Source: Streptomyces sp. WAC05374 (GTDB lineage: Bacteria > Actinomycetota > Actinomycetes > Streptomycetales > Streptomycetaceae). Taken from it: 64,000 bases of DNA. The stretch lies in assembly GCF_004353505.1 (NCBI RefSeq), contig NZ_SMNQ01000022.1, positions 48,942 through 112,941 of the forward strand, written 5' to 3'. The stretch's first letter is position 1. Every line of letters starts with the position of its first letter. Under the pieces are notes generated by a model that saw only the letters and a program-made list of their open reading frames with translations, did no database searches and had not been told where the DNA came from. Shown here piece after piece: positions 42,198-49,209 of the stretch. Made by a program: the position numbers and the translations under genes.

Positions 42198-42382
42198 AGC
42201 GAAGCCCCCCTCGGCCCGGCGTGCCTGACCACTTCCGCGCAGAGCATGCAGGGTTGCCTGTGATCCGTCCGCGACTCACCCGTCGCACCAGCGTCACCGG
42301 TGCGTCCTCGTCACGGGCCATGACGTCACCGGACACGGATCGACGACGCCGGGGTGACACCGGTGCGGGACACTCTGTCCCC
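42198..42382. promoter_or_regulatory. divergent promoter region of the CIS operon
   Basis: These 185 bases separate the CIS operon (minus) from the 65-codon gene (plus). The operon promoter must lie here because all downstream CIS genes overlap or are closely spaced. Neither a convincing -10/-35 pair nor a clear SARP direct-repeat site was identified by eye. Confidence 0.45.
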
Positions 42383-42580
42383 ATGGAGACCCCCTCAACG
42401 CGGTCCGGCGTCCTGATACTCCGGGTATGGGTGGAAGGCGGCGGTCCGGACGGCTTCCGTGCGCGCATCCTTCAGACCGTCGACGGGGAGGAGAGGCACC
42501 CGGCGGCGGCCTGCCAGAGGACGGACGTCCTCCTGGCCGTCCGTGACTGGCTCGATGAGCTGCTGGAACGGGACGGGTGA
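42383..42580 (+). CDS. small hypothetical protein next to the CIS operon (65 aa)
   Basis: This is a short soluble protein: LILRVWVEGGGPDGFRARIL, then RTDVLLAVRDWLDELLERDG. Pattern suggests a beta-hairpin followed by an amphipathic C-terminal helix. The ATG at 42383 lacks a strong ribosome site, and the stop is followed by an AT-richer gap before the SARP gene. No family is recognised. It is divergent from the CIS operon and in the same direction as the SARP gene, 149 bases upstream of it, so co-regulation with the CIS is possible. Confidence 0.6.
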   Translation: METPSTRSGVLILRVWVEGGGPDGFRARILQTVDGEERHPAAACQRTDVLLAVRDWLDELLERDG

Positions 42581-42729
42581 CGTTTCGGCGACGTTTGATT
42601 GATTCCGTTGTGACGCCCGTACCACTAAAGAGTCGAACCTGCGGTCAGAACTTGCCCGTAACATGGCTCCGAGAATTCAATGAGCCGAGCCGATAGTTCA
42701 CCAGACCGACATCGGTACCGGGGGCGTCG

Positions 42730-43491
42730 ATGAACGGACAGGCACATCTCATTACCCTGAGGCTCCTCAAGGGCTTCACTCTCGCGGTCGACCACACGCG
42801 CATTCCGGTCTGTTCCAGCACGCAACGCCTTCTGGCGTTCCTTGCTTTACAGGACATGCCGAGGTCACGGGCGTACGTGGCCGGCATCCTGTGGCCGGAC
42901 GTCACGTCGTCCCGCGCCAGCGCGAACCTGCGGTCATCGCTGTGGAGAGCGGCTCGTACGGGCCATCCCATCATCGACGCGTCCGCCCGTGAGCTGGCCC
43001 TTTCCGGGGACATCGCGGTGGATCTGCACGAGGCCGTCGCCGATGCCCACCGGCTGCTCGACACCTCGCGGCCGTGCGACGACATCCTCACCATGCAAAC
43101 GTTGTCAAACCTTTCGGCGGACCTTCTTCCGGAATGGCCGGAAAACGACTGGATGCTGATCGAGCAGGAGCAGTACCATCAGCTCCGCCTATATGCGCTG
43201 GAAGCGATGACCGAACGGCTGACATCGGCCCAACGGTACGGTGAAGCCGTCGCCGCCGGACTCGCGGCGGTCCGTACCGAACCTTTGCGGGAAAGCGCCC
43301 ACCGTGTCCTCATAAAGGCGCATTTGGCCGCCGGCAATAGGGGCGCGGCCCTGCGCCAATACGAACAGTGCCGCCGCATCCTGCGGGAAGAACTCGGACT
43401 GGAGCCCTCCTCCGCGCTGAGGGCGCTCGTCCCCGTGCCCGGCACCGGCCACGGCGAGCCCTCCCGCCTCCAGCCCTCCTCCACGGCCTGA
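42730..43491 (+). CDS. SARP/BTAD-family transcriptional regulator
   Basis: This is a 253-residue regulator. The N-terminal winged-helix DNA-binding domain (about 7-95) includes LLKGFTLAVDHTRIPVCSST, LLAFLALQDMPRSRAYVAGI and LWPDVTSSRASANLRSSLWR. The bacterial transcriptional activation domain (about 100-235) has helical repeats, for example AAGLAAVRTEPLRESAHRVL and LRQYEQCRRILREELGLEPS. Small SARPs of this type activate specialised-metabolite and other clusters in Streptomyces. It lies next to, and divergent from, the CIS operon, which is its most likely target. The G-rich sequence GGGGGCG precedes the ATG. The 150 bases upstream are AT-rich for this genome and should hold its promoter. Confidence 0.85.
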   Translation: MNGQAHLITLRLLKGFTLAVDHTRIPVCSSTQRLLAFLALQDMPRSRAYVAGILWPDVTSSRASANLRSSLWRAARTGHPIIDASARELALSGDIAVDLHEAVADAHRLLDTSRPCDDILTMQTLSNLSADLLPEWPENDWMLIEQEQYHQLRLYALEAMTERLTSAQRYGEAVAAGLAAVRTEPLRESAHRVLIKAHLAAGNRGAALRQYEQCRRILREELGLEPSSALRALVPVPGTGHGEPSRLQPSSTA

Positions 43492-43545
43492 CACGCGCGT
43501 GTGCACGGCCGCCCCCACGACGGCCGCGCACTCGTGCGGTCGCGA

Positions 43546-44151
43546 TCAGCTCGGGGGCGCGCCCAGGGGGGATCGCTGCAGGGCCGTGGCCACGCCGTAC
43601 AGGTTCGCCGCCATCGCCCGCCCCGTCTTGTCGGACCAGTCGTGGCCCCGCTCGTCGTCCAGGTAGTCGGGGCCCGCGCCGGGTCCCAGGTGCCAGTACG
43701 TCCACGCCTGGCCCGGGACGGTGTAGCCGATGTCGCCCAGTGCGCCGGCGATCTCACTGATCACGTGGTGCGCGCCGTCCTCGTTGCCGGTCACCACGAC
43801 GCCCGCCACCCGGTTGTACGCCACCGGGCGGCCCTCGTCGTCCGTCTCGGACAGCATCGCGTCCATCCGCTCCAGCACCCGCTGGGCCACCGAGGACGGG
43901 CGGCCCAGCCAGGTCGGGGAGGCGATGACGAGGATCTGGGACTCCAGCAGCGCGCGGTGCACCTGCGGCCACTGGTCGCCCTCCCCCTCGTCGCTGCTCA
44001 CGCCCGGCTTGATGGCCAGGTCGACGGCGCGGACGAACCTCACCTCCACGCCGTACGACGTGAGCTGGTCGGCCACGACACGGGCCAGGGCGTGGGTGTT
44101 GGACGGCTCGGGCGACGCCTTGAGCGTGCAGTTGATCACCAGTGCTTTCAT
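43546..44151 (-). CDS. NADPH-dependent FMN reductase / flavodoxin-like protein
   Basis: This 201-residue flavodoxin-fold protein probably binds FMN. The phosphate loop is INCTLKASPEPSNTHALARV, and ILVIASPTWLGRPSSVAQRV forms the second flavin contact. VAGVVVTGNEDGAHHVISEI completes the NADPH_dep_FMN_red signature. The C-terminus (YVPGQAW-type region, VPGQAWTYWHLGPGAGPDYL) is typical of actinomycete members. It could serve quinone reduction or supply reduced flavin, for example to a monooxygenase; the FAD hydroxylase about 2 kb away uses its own cofactor. It converges on the SARP gene. Confidence 0.85.
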   Translation of the reverse strand: MKALVINCTLKASPEPSNTHALARVVADQLTSYGVEVRFVRAVDLAIKPGVSSDEGEGDQWPQVHRALLESQILVIASPTWLGRPSSVAQRVLERMDAMLSETDDEGRPVAYNRVAGVVVTGNEDGAHHVISEIAGALGDIGYTVPGQAWTYWHLGPGAGPDYLDDERGHDWSDKTGRAMAANLYGVATALQRSPLGAPPS

Positions 44152-44194
44152 GCGGTTCCTGCTACCCCTCGCGTCCCGGGTCGAACGGACCGCC

Positions 44195-44620
44195 TCAGAG
44201 CAGCCTCATCGCGAAGGAGACCGTGCTGCCCTCCGGGCCGCGGGTGATGGTGAGGCGGTCGGTGATCAGGCGGGTCAGCCACAGGCCCCGGCCCTGGCAG
44301 GCGCCGTTGAGGCCGGGGGCGAGGTCGGGGATGACGTCCTCGGTGAAGCCGGGGCCGCGGTCGCTGACGCGGCACTCCAGCTCCTTGGTGGTCCGCGCCA
44401 GGACGAGCACTCCGTGCCCGCCCGCGTGCTGCACGACGTTGCCCGCCACGGCGTCCATGGCCACGACGAAGTCGCCGCGCCGCGGTTCCGGGAGCCCGGA
44501 CACGGCGGCGTAGCCCTCGACCAGTACGCGCAGCCGCGGGATGTCCGCGCCGCCGAAGCGGCGGTGCAGCAGGAGTTCCTCACCGATGCCGGGCGATCCG
44601 CCGGCGGAGTCCAGGGTCAT
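44195..44620 (-). CDS. anti-sigma-factor-type ATP-binding (HATPase) protein
   Basis: This is a 141-residue GHKL kinase of the RsbW/SpoIIAB-like class that controls sigma or anti-sigma-antagonist partners by phosphorylation. The N-box-like helix is DFVVAMDAVAGNVVQHAGG, the G1 box is VSDRGPGF and the G2 region is GRGLWLTRLITDRLTITRG. It lacks other domains. It starts three bases after the stop of the MEDS protein, so the two are co-translated. The pair probably forms a partner-switching module in which the MEDS/STAS-like protein is antagonist or sensor. Confidence 0.85.
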   Translation of the reverse strand: MTLDSAGGSPGIGEELLLHRRFGGADIPRLRVLVEGYAAVSGLPEPRRGDFVVAMDAVAGNVVQHAGGHGVLVLARTTKELECRVSDRGPGFTEDVIPDLAPGLNGACQGRGLWLTRLITDRLTITRGPEGSTVSFAMRLL

Positions 44621-44623
44621 GGC

Positions 44624-45505
44624 CTACCTCGTCACGTCGAGGGTGGCCGGGTCCGCGCCGAGCCGGCGCAGCAGCGTCGCGTGCCGCTCGGAGCAGCGGA
44701 TCCGTACGGACCGGTGGGCGGGCGCCCGGCCGGGCAGGCGGACGAGTTCGCTCGCGCACTCGGCGCCGAGGAAGCCCGTGCGCAGCAGGTCGACCGTGAG
44801 GGGGCCGGCCGGTGGAGCGGGGTCCTCGAGCAGCTCGGCCAGCGCCAGGGTGAGCTCCCCGCGGGTCACCGCGTCCGCCTCGCCGATCACGCTCAGCGTG
44901 CCGTCGCCGTACCGGCAGCGCAGGTGTCCGAGCCGGGGCAGCAGGTTCTGCGGGTGCGCCCGGCACATGGCCTCCAGGACCGGCCGGGGGAAGCGCCGCC
45001 GGTCGTACGCGCAGATCTCGCTGTAGAAGCCGTCGGTGAAGAGGTGACCGGCCCGGCACTCGCGGTCCATCATCATGTCGAGGTCGGCTCCGAGGTCCGC
45101 GACCCAGCCCATGTCGATGTACGTGCGCAGTCCGGTGTACCCCTCGTCGCGGGCGGCGCCGCACTCCTCCACGATCCGCTGCCACTGCCGGTCGGCGGTG
45201 AATCGCCGCGCGGGCAGGATCAGTTCCCGCATGCTGCTCAGCTCCAGTTGCGCCCTCTCGTACCCGGCGGCGACCAGCAGCCCTGGGACGTCCCGCAGCC
45301 GCGACCGGACCTGTGCCTCGGTCAGACGCGGCGGCCCGAAGACGATGACCTTCTCGCCACGGGCCAGACCGGACCAGACGAACGCGGCCAGGACGTCCCA
45401 GCCGGGGGCGTCCTCGTCGTAGGACAGGAACGCATGGTGACCGGGGCTCATGTGCTGCACGGGAAGCGTCCCGGGATGGTGCTCATCGTTCACGAGCACG
45501 CCCAC
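44624..45505 (-). CDS. MEDS-domain sensor / antagonist protein
   Basis: This is a 293-residue protein. The N-terminal MEDS domain (methanogen/methylotroph DcmR sensory) is seen in HHAFLSYDEDAPGWDVLAAF, ARGEKVIVFGPPRLTEAQVR and LRTYIDMGWVADLGADLDMM. The C-terminal 90 residues look like a STAS domain (LSVIGEADAVTRGELTLALA, LTVDLLRTGFLGAECASELV), the class bound by RsbW-type kinases. The HATPase gene follows directly. The start is uncertain: GTG codons at 45505, 45499 and 45493 are all in frame, and the GAGG element best suits 45499. Confidence 0.8.
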   Translation of the reverse strand: MGVLVNDEHHPGTLPVQHMSPGHHAFLSYDEDAPGWDVLAAFVWSGLARGEKVIVFGPPRLTEAQVRSRLRDVPGLLVAAGYERAQLELSSMRELILPARRFTADRQWQRIVEECGAARDEGYTGLRTYIDMGWVADLGADLDMMMDRECRAGHLFTDGFYSEICAYDRRRFPRPVLEAMCRAHPQNLLPRLGHLRCRYGDGTLSVIGEADAVTRGELTLALAELLEDPAPPAGPLTVDLLRTGFLGAECASELVRLPGRAPAHRSVRIRCSERHATLLRRLGADPATLDVTR

Positions 45506-45569
45506 CTCACCCCATCCCCGCGTAACCGCCGTGTGGCTCTACGTTACCAAGCGATGCGGGGGCCGGTGT

Positions 45570-45761
45570 TCACTGGCGCTCTTCGGCGTCCGGGTGCCTC
45601 TCGCGCAGCGCGTCACCGGGCAGCGGGCCCTTCGGCGGGGCCGGCTCGGGGGGCTGCTCCGCACGGTCGGCGGGGTCGTCGCCGGTCCGGTGCCCGGCCC
45701 GCCGCTTCTCCTCCTCGAGCCGCTTGCGGACCTCTTCGGGCTTGTCGCCGAGCTGGTTCAT
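45570..45761 (-). CDS. small hydrophilic protein (63 aa)
   Basis: This is a charged, Glu/Arg/Pro-rich short protein beginning MNQLGDKPEEVRKRLEEEKR, a strong helix, followed by a disordered region with many Pro and Asp. No domain is recognised. GGAGAAGG lies just before the ATG at 45761, and there is nothing else on this strand between the MEDS gene and the membrane-protein gene. Small proteins with this start occur widely in Streptomyces without a known role. Confidence 0.6.
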   Translation of the reverse strand: MNQLGDKPEEVRKRLEEEKRRAGHRTGDDPADRAEQPPEPAPPKGPLPGDALRERHPDAEERQ

Positions 45762-45903
45762 GGCCTTCTCCGTCAGGTCGGAAGAGTGGGACGGCCCCGC
45801 TCGCCGCCAGCGTCACACAGACCCGCACCGCCCGCATGTCCCCGTGGCCCGAACCGGCGGGCCGCATCGCCCCTCGCGAGGACCGCGCCGGGCGGCGTCC
45901 GGC

Positions 45904-46224
45904 TCAACGCTCCCTCCGGGTACGGCGGTCATGGTCCTGTCTGACGTGGGCGACCGCGAGCGACACCTTGTCGATGAGCCAGATCGCGCCGAGCGAGAAG
46001 ACCGCGAAGCAGACGAGGAACGCCACGGCCGCCGCCACGACGAGCAGCGGGCCGCCCGCCGAGCTCACTCCCCGCAGCAGCGGCCCCGCGGCACCCCCCG
46101 CCGCGCCGACGACGGGGACCAGCACCGCCATCAGCAGGACGTGGCCCCTGCGGGGAGGGGCGTCGTCGTCCTGTGCGCGGGGATGCGCGCGGTCGTCGTC
46201 CGGATGATCGCTGCTGTCGTTCAC
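45904..46224 (-). CDS. small membrane protein (106 aa)
   Basis: A charged N-terminus (NDSSDHPDDDRAHPRAQDDD) is followed by two hydrophobic segments, HVLLMAVLVPVVGAAGGAAG and LLVVAAAVAFLVCFAVFSLG, and a basic C-terminus HVRQDHDRRTRRER. The orientation would place both ends in the cytoplasm. The start is GTG at 46224, overlapping the stop of the FAD hydroxylase by GTGA; there is no separate ribosome site, so it depends on translation of that gene. No family is recognised. Confidence 0.7.
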   Translation of the reverse strand: MNDSSDHPDDDRAHPRAQDDDAPPRRGHVLLMAVLVPVVGAAGGAAGPLLRGVSSAGGPLLVVAAAVAFLVCFAVFSLGAIWLIDKVSLAVAHVRQDHDRRTRRER

Positions 46225-47465
46225 AGGGAAAGTGTGCGGTGTGCACCGTCCTTGCGGAAACCGCGTTCCACGCCGCGCCCGACCGTCCGGGCCACCCTCG
46301 GACCGAGCCAGCGCTTGAGCCTGCGGAGCGTTTCGAGCCGCTCGGCCGCCCGGTCGATCCGGTAGTAGAGCTGGGGCGGGACGTACGGCAGCAGGGGCGA
46401 GTGGCGCTGGCCGAGCAGGGCGAACATCCGCGGGGGCGCGAGGTTGATGTACCGCGGCAGGTCCTCGTACCAGCGGGCGCTGTAGCGGGCGGCGCTCTGG
46501 GGGGCGAGCAGCGCGGTGCGGCGTTCGCGTTCGTAGCGGGCGAGGGCGGCTCGCGTGTAGGGGGCGGTGTGCAGGGCGCCGGTCAGGGCGATGGCGTCCT
46601 CCAGGGCGAGGGTGGTGCCGGCGCCGATGGAGTAGTGGGTGGTGTGGGCGGCGTCCCCGATCAGGACCAGGTTGTCCCGGTACCAGGTCCGGTTGGTCAC
46701 GGTGCGGAAGGTCTGCCAGCGGGCGCGGCCGTCGGCGCGCGGCCGGCCGATGAGCGGGTGACCGTCGAGGGGTTCGGCGAACAGGCGCTGGAGCAGGGCG
46801 AGGCAGTCGGCGTGGCTCGCCTCGTGGAGGCCGAGCCCTCTCCAGGTGTCGGGGGAGCACTCCACGACGCAGGTGCTGCGGTCCTGCGCGTACCGGTAGC
46901 CGTAGCACCAGATCCAGCCGTGCGCCGTCTCGACGAAGGCGAAGGTGAAGGCGTCGAAGACCTTGGTGGTGCCGAGCCAGACATAGGTGTTCCGCCCGGC
47001 CGTGATGTCGGTGCCGAAGTGGCCGGTGTGGCGGGCGCGCAGGGCGCTGTTGACGCCGTCGCCGGCGACGACCAGGTCGGCCCGGAGCCGCTCGGGGGCG
47101 TCGGTGACCGGGTCGCGGAACCGGACGCGCACGCCGAGGGATTCGGCGCGCTCGGTGAGCAGGGCGAGGAGGGTGTGCCGGCCGATGCCGTGGCCCTGGT
47201 CGCCGTGGTGCACGGTCGTCCGGTCGCGGACGTACGCCTTGCCATCGCTCCACCGGACCGAGTTCTCGCCGATGGCGCGGGCGGAGACGGGGTCGTGACG
47301 GTGCAGCGTGTCGAGCAGGTCCGCCCAGTAGGTGACTCCCCAGCCGTAGGTGGAGCCGGCGGGACCGCGCTCGTGGACGGTGATGTCGTGGGACGGGTCC
47401 CGCAGCTTCATCAGGATCGAGAAGTACAGGCCGGCGGGCCCGCCGCCGACGATGGCGACCTTCAC
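46221..47465 (-). CDS. FAD-dependent aromatic hydroxylase, VioD / anthraniloyl-CoA monooxygenase type
   Basis: This is a 414-residue class A flavoprotein monooxygenase. The dinucleotide motif is VAIVGGGPAGLYFSILMK, then GWGVTYWADLLDTLH. GRNTYVWLGTTKVFDAFTFA and STCVVECSPDTW are typical of the VioD / anthraniloyl-CoA monooxygenase / salicylyl-CoA hydroxylase group. The second FAD motif is NLVLIGDAAHTTHYSIGAGT. These enzymes hydroxylate indole or benzoyl-type rings using NAD(P)H and oxygen. The start is GTG at 47465 with AGGGGAG upstream. It stands 6 kb from the NRPS genes; a link is possible but unsupported. Confidence 0.88.
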   Translation of the reverse strand: MKVAIVGGGPAGLYFSILMKLRDPSHDITVHERGPAGSTYGWGVTYWADLLDTLHRHDPVSARAIGENSVRWSDGKAYVRDRTTVHHGDQGHGIGRHTLLALLTERAESLGVRVRFRDPVTDAPERLRADLVVAGDGVNSALRARHTGHFGTDITAGRNTYVWLGTTKVFDAFTFAFVETAHGWIWCYGYRYAQDRSTCVVECSPDTWRGLGLHEASHADCLALLQRLFAEPLDGHPLIGRPRADGRARWQTFRTVTNRTWYRDNLVLIGDAAHTTHYSIGAGTTLALEDAIALTGALHTAPYTRAALARYERERRTALLAPQSAARYSARWYEDLPRYINLAPPRMFALLGQRHSPLLPYVPPQLYYRIDRAAERLETLRRLKRWLGPRVARTVGRGVERGFRKDGAHRTLSL

Positions 47466-47615
47466 GCGCGCTCCCCTTGGTGACACAGTGACGACACAGC
47501 GGTCGGGTGAGCACGAAACGTAGCAGCCACGCGGCCAGGGATGTGGCATTTGGACGGTTTGCGCCTGTTCTGACCGGGGAGCTTGTGTAGTGGGACTTCC
47601 CTGATCGGAGGCGTC

Positions 47616-47771
47616 ATGATCATCCTGGGCCTCATCCTGCTCATCATCGGTGCCGTGGCGGGCATCAGCATTCTGTGGACCATCGGACTCATCCTGCTCG
47701 TCATCGGAGCGGTCCTGTGGGTGCTGGGCGCCGTGGGGCACTCGGTCGGCGGACGGCGTCACTACTGGTGA
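47616..47771 (+). CDS. small hydrophobic membrane protein (51 aa), DUF6131-like
   Basis: This tiny protein is almost all membrane: MIILGLILLIIGAVAGISIL, then WTIGLILLVIGAVLWVLGAV and a short basic end (GGRRHYW). It has two helices with a Trp-Thr turn. Such proteins are common in Streptomyces and carry no known function. GGAGG lies 4 bases before the ATG at 47616; in-frame codons further upstream are unnecessary. It diverges from the FAD hydroxylase gene. Confidence 0.8.
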   Translation: MIILGLILLIIGAVAGISILWTIGLILLVIGAVLWVLGAVGHSVGGRRHYW

Positions 47772-47830
47772 GCCGTCACCTCATCCACACCGGGCCGGGT
47801 TGGACCGTCGCCTTCGGCGTCGTATCCCTC

Positions 47831-47954
47831 GGGCGTGGCCGCGCCTCGGGTGCCGTCGCCCGTTGGGCGCCGACCCTTGGGCGTGGCCACGACTGGGGCG
47901 TGGTCGCCCGTAGGGTGTGGGCGCCGCTTGGTGGGGTCGCCCCCGGGCGTGGTC
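47831..47954. repeat. short scattered repeats GGGCGTGGYC
   Basis: Four copies of the decamer GGGCGTGG(C/T)C lie at 47831, 47879, 47896 and 47945, between the small membrane protein and the converging DoxX gene. They may be a decayed tandem repeat. No gene is seen here. Confidence 0.5.
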
Positions 47955-47972
47955 GCCCCAGCCGGTGCCGCC

Positions 47973-48530
47973 TCAGCCGGTGTCGCCGTTGCCCGCGCCG
48001 TTGTCGTCGGTGTCGCCCCCCGCTTCGGCCTGGTCGATGGCGCGTTTCCCGACCACGGCCGCCGCGGCCAGGGCGCTGGCGACGAACGCCGCCGCGAGCG
48101 TCCACGGCTGGTCGAAGTGGTGGCGGGTGGCGTGGTCCAGGGAGTACCGGCCGGCGCCCGCGACCCCGATGGCCGCCGCCGTGAAGCCGAGGAACGCGGG
48201 GTACTCGAAGCCGCCGGACTGGTTGAAGAACCCGGCCGGGGCGTGCACCGAGACCGCGCCCGCCATGGCGCCCGCCGACACCGCTCCGGCGGCGGGAGTG
48301 GCGAGTCCCAGCATCAGCAGCGTCCCGCCGCCCGCCTCACCGAGTCCGGCGGCCAGAGCGCTCTGCCGGCCGGGCCGGAAGCCCATCGCCTCCATGGCCT
48401 TGGACGTGCCCGTCAGACCCCCGCCGCCGAACCACCCGAACAGTTTCTGCGTCCCGTGCGCCGCGAGCACCGCGCCGGTGCCGACGCGGAGGATGAACAG
48501 GCCGAGGTCGCGTCGGTTGACGGCGCTCAT
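47973..48530 (-). CDS. DoxX-family membrane protein
   Basis: This 185-residue protein has four helices. The DoxX signature is LGLFILRVGTGAVLAAHGTQ, KLFGWFGGGGLTGTSKAMEA and MGFRPGRQSALAAGLGEAGG. A second pair of helices (LLMLGLATPAAGAVSAGAMA; TLAAAFVASALAAAAVVG) follows. The C-terminal tail is Asp/Gly/Asn-rich. DoxX relatives in actinobacteria take part in thiol and oxidative-stress complexes, but the function of this protein is not fixed by sequence. The ATG at 48530 has GGGAG upstream. Confidence 0.85.
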   Translation of the reverse strand: MSAVNRRDLGLFILRVGTGAVLAAHGTQKLFGWFGGGGLTGTSKAMEAMGFRPGRQSALAAGLGEAGGGTLLMLGLATPAAGAVSAGAMAGAVSVHAPAGFFNQSGGFEYPAFLGFTAAAIGVAGAGRYSLDHATRHHFDQPWTLAAAFVASALAAAAVVGKRAIDQAEAGGDTDDNGAGNGDTG

Positions 48531-48723
48531 AGGGGCTCCCGGGCGTGAGGCGTTGAGCTGCGTACGCTCCCACTGTGGCCCCGGGGCGCCCCGCCGGAGC
48601 CCCGTTGCTACGCCGCCCGGGTGACCCCCGGCCGTCGGGCCCGCCGACGGAACCGTGCGCGACCGCGGGGGGCCGCCGCCCGGGCCGGGCCCCGGTGCCA
48701 CCCCGCGCGGGCACGGAGACCGG

Positions 48724-49209
48724 TCACGGGGCGCCCCGGGGCGGCGGGGACGGTTCGGCCTCGAGGAAGCGGCGCTTACGGGGGCCCCGGTACAGCAGGC
48801 ACTCCCAGCCCAGCCGGTCCAGGGCACGGGCGCACTCGGCGAGGGCGGCGTCCTCCTGCTGGGCGGCGCCGCTGCCCGGGGGGCCGAGCCATTCGACCCG
48901 TACCGTGCCCGGCCCCTCCCCCGGCACCACGCGGTAGCCGGTCGCCACGCGGCGCCCTTCCGCGTCGACGGCCGAGGGGGCGAGCCCGGCGGCCTCCAGC
49001 GCCAGCGCGACCGCCCTGACCGGCCGGTTGCGCTCCCACGCGGCGGGCACCGCGGCCGGGTCGCCGCCCGCCGGGTTGGTCAGGCGCCGGATCTGGAGCA
49101 GCCCGTCGAAGGCGACCCGCACCTCCGCCGCCCTGCGGTCCGCCGCCCCGGGCGCGGCCGCCGGGGCGGGGCCGTCCCCGGTCGCGGCCTCGAACCCGTC
49201 ATCCGTCAC
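48724..49209 (-). CDS. hypothetical protein coupled to the WGR protein (161 aa)
   Basis: This soluble protein has an Ala/Pro-rich N-terminus and a core with AAEVRVAFDGLLQIRRLTNP, WERNRPVRAVALALEAAGLA and GTVRVEWLGPPGSGAAQQED. It ends in KRRFLEAEPSPPPRGAP. No named domain is recognised. The GTG start at 49209 (AGGAGG five bases upstream) overlaps the stop of the WGR/beta-propeller gene, so the two form one transcription unit and may work together. Confidence 0.75.
   Translation of the reverse strand: MTDDGFEAATGDGPAPAAAPGAADRRAAEVRVAFDGLLQIRRLTNPAGGDPAAVPAAWERNRPVRAVALALEAAGLAPSAVDAEGRRVATGYRVVPGEGPGTVRVEWLGPPGSGAAQQEDAALAECARALDRLGWECLLYRGPRKRRFLEAEPSPPPRGAP

Noticed and set aside
46221..47465. 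FAD hydroxylase as a tailoring enzyme of the NRPS cluster
   Set aside because: It is about 6 kb away on the other strand with unrelated genes between, so distance and direction give no support.
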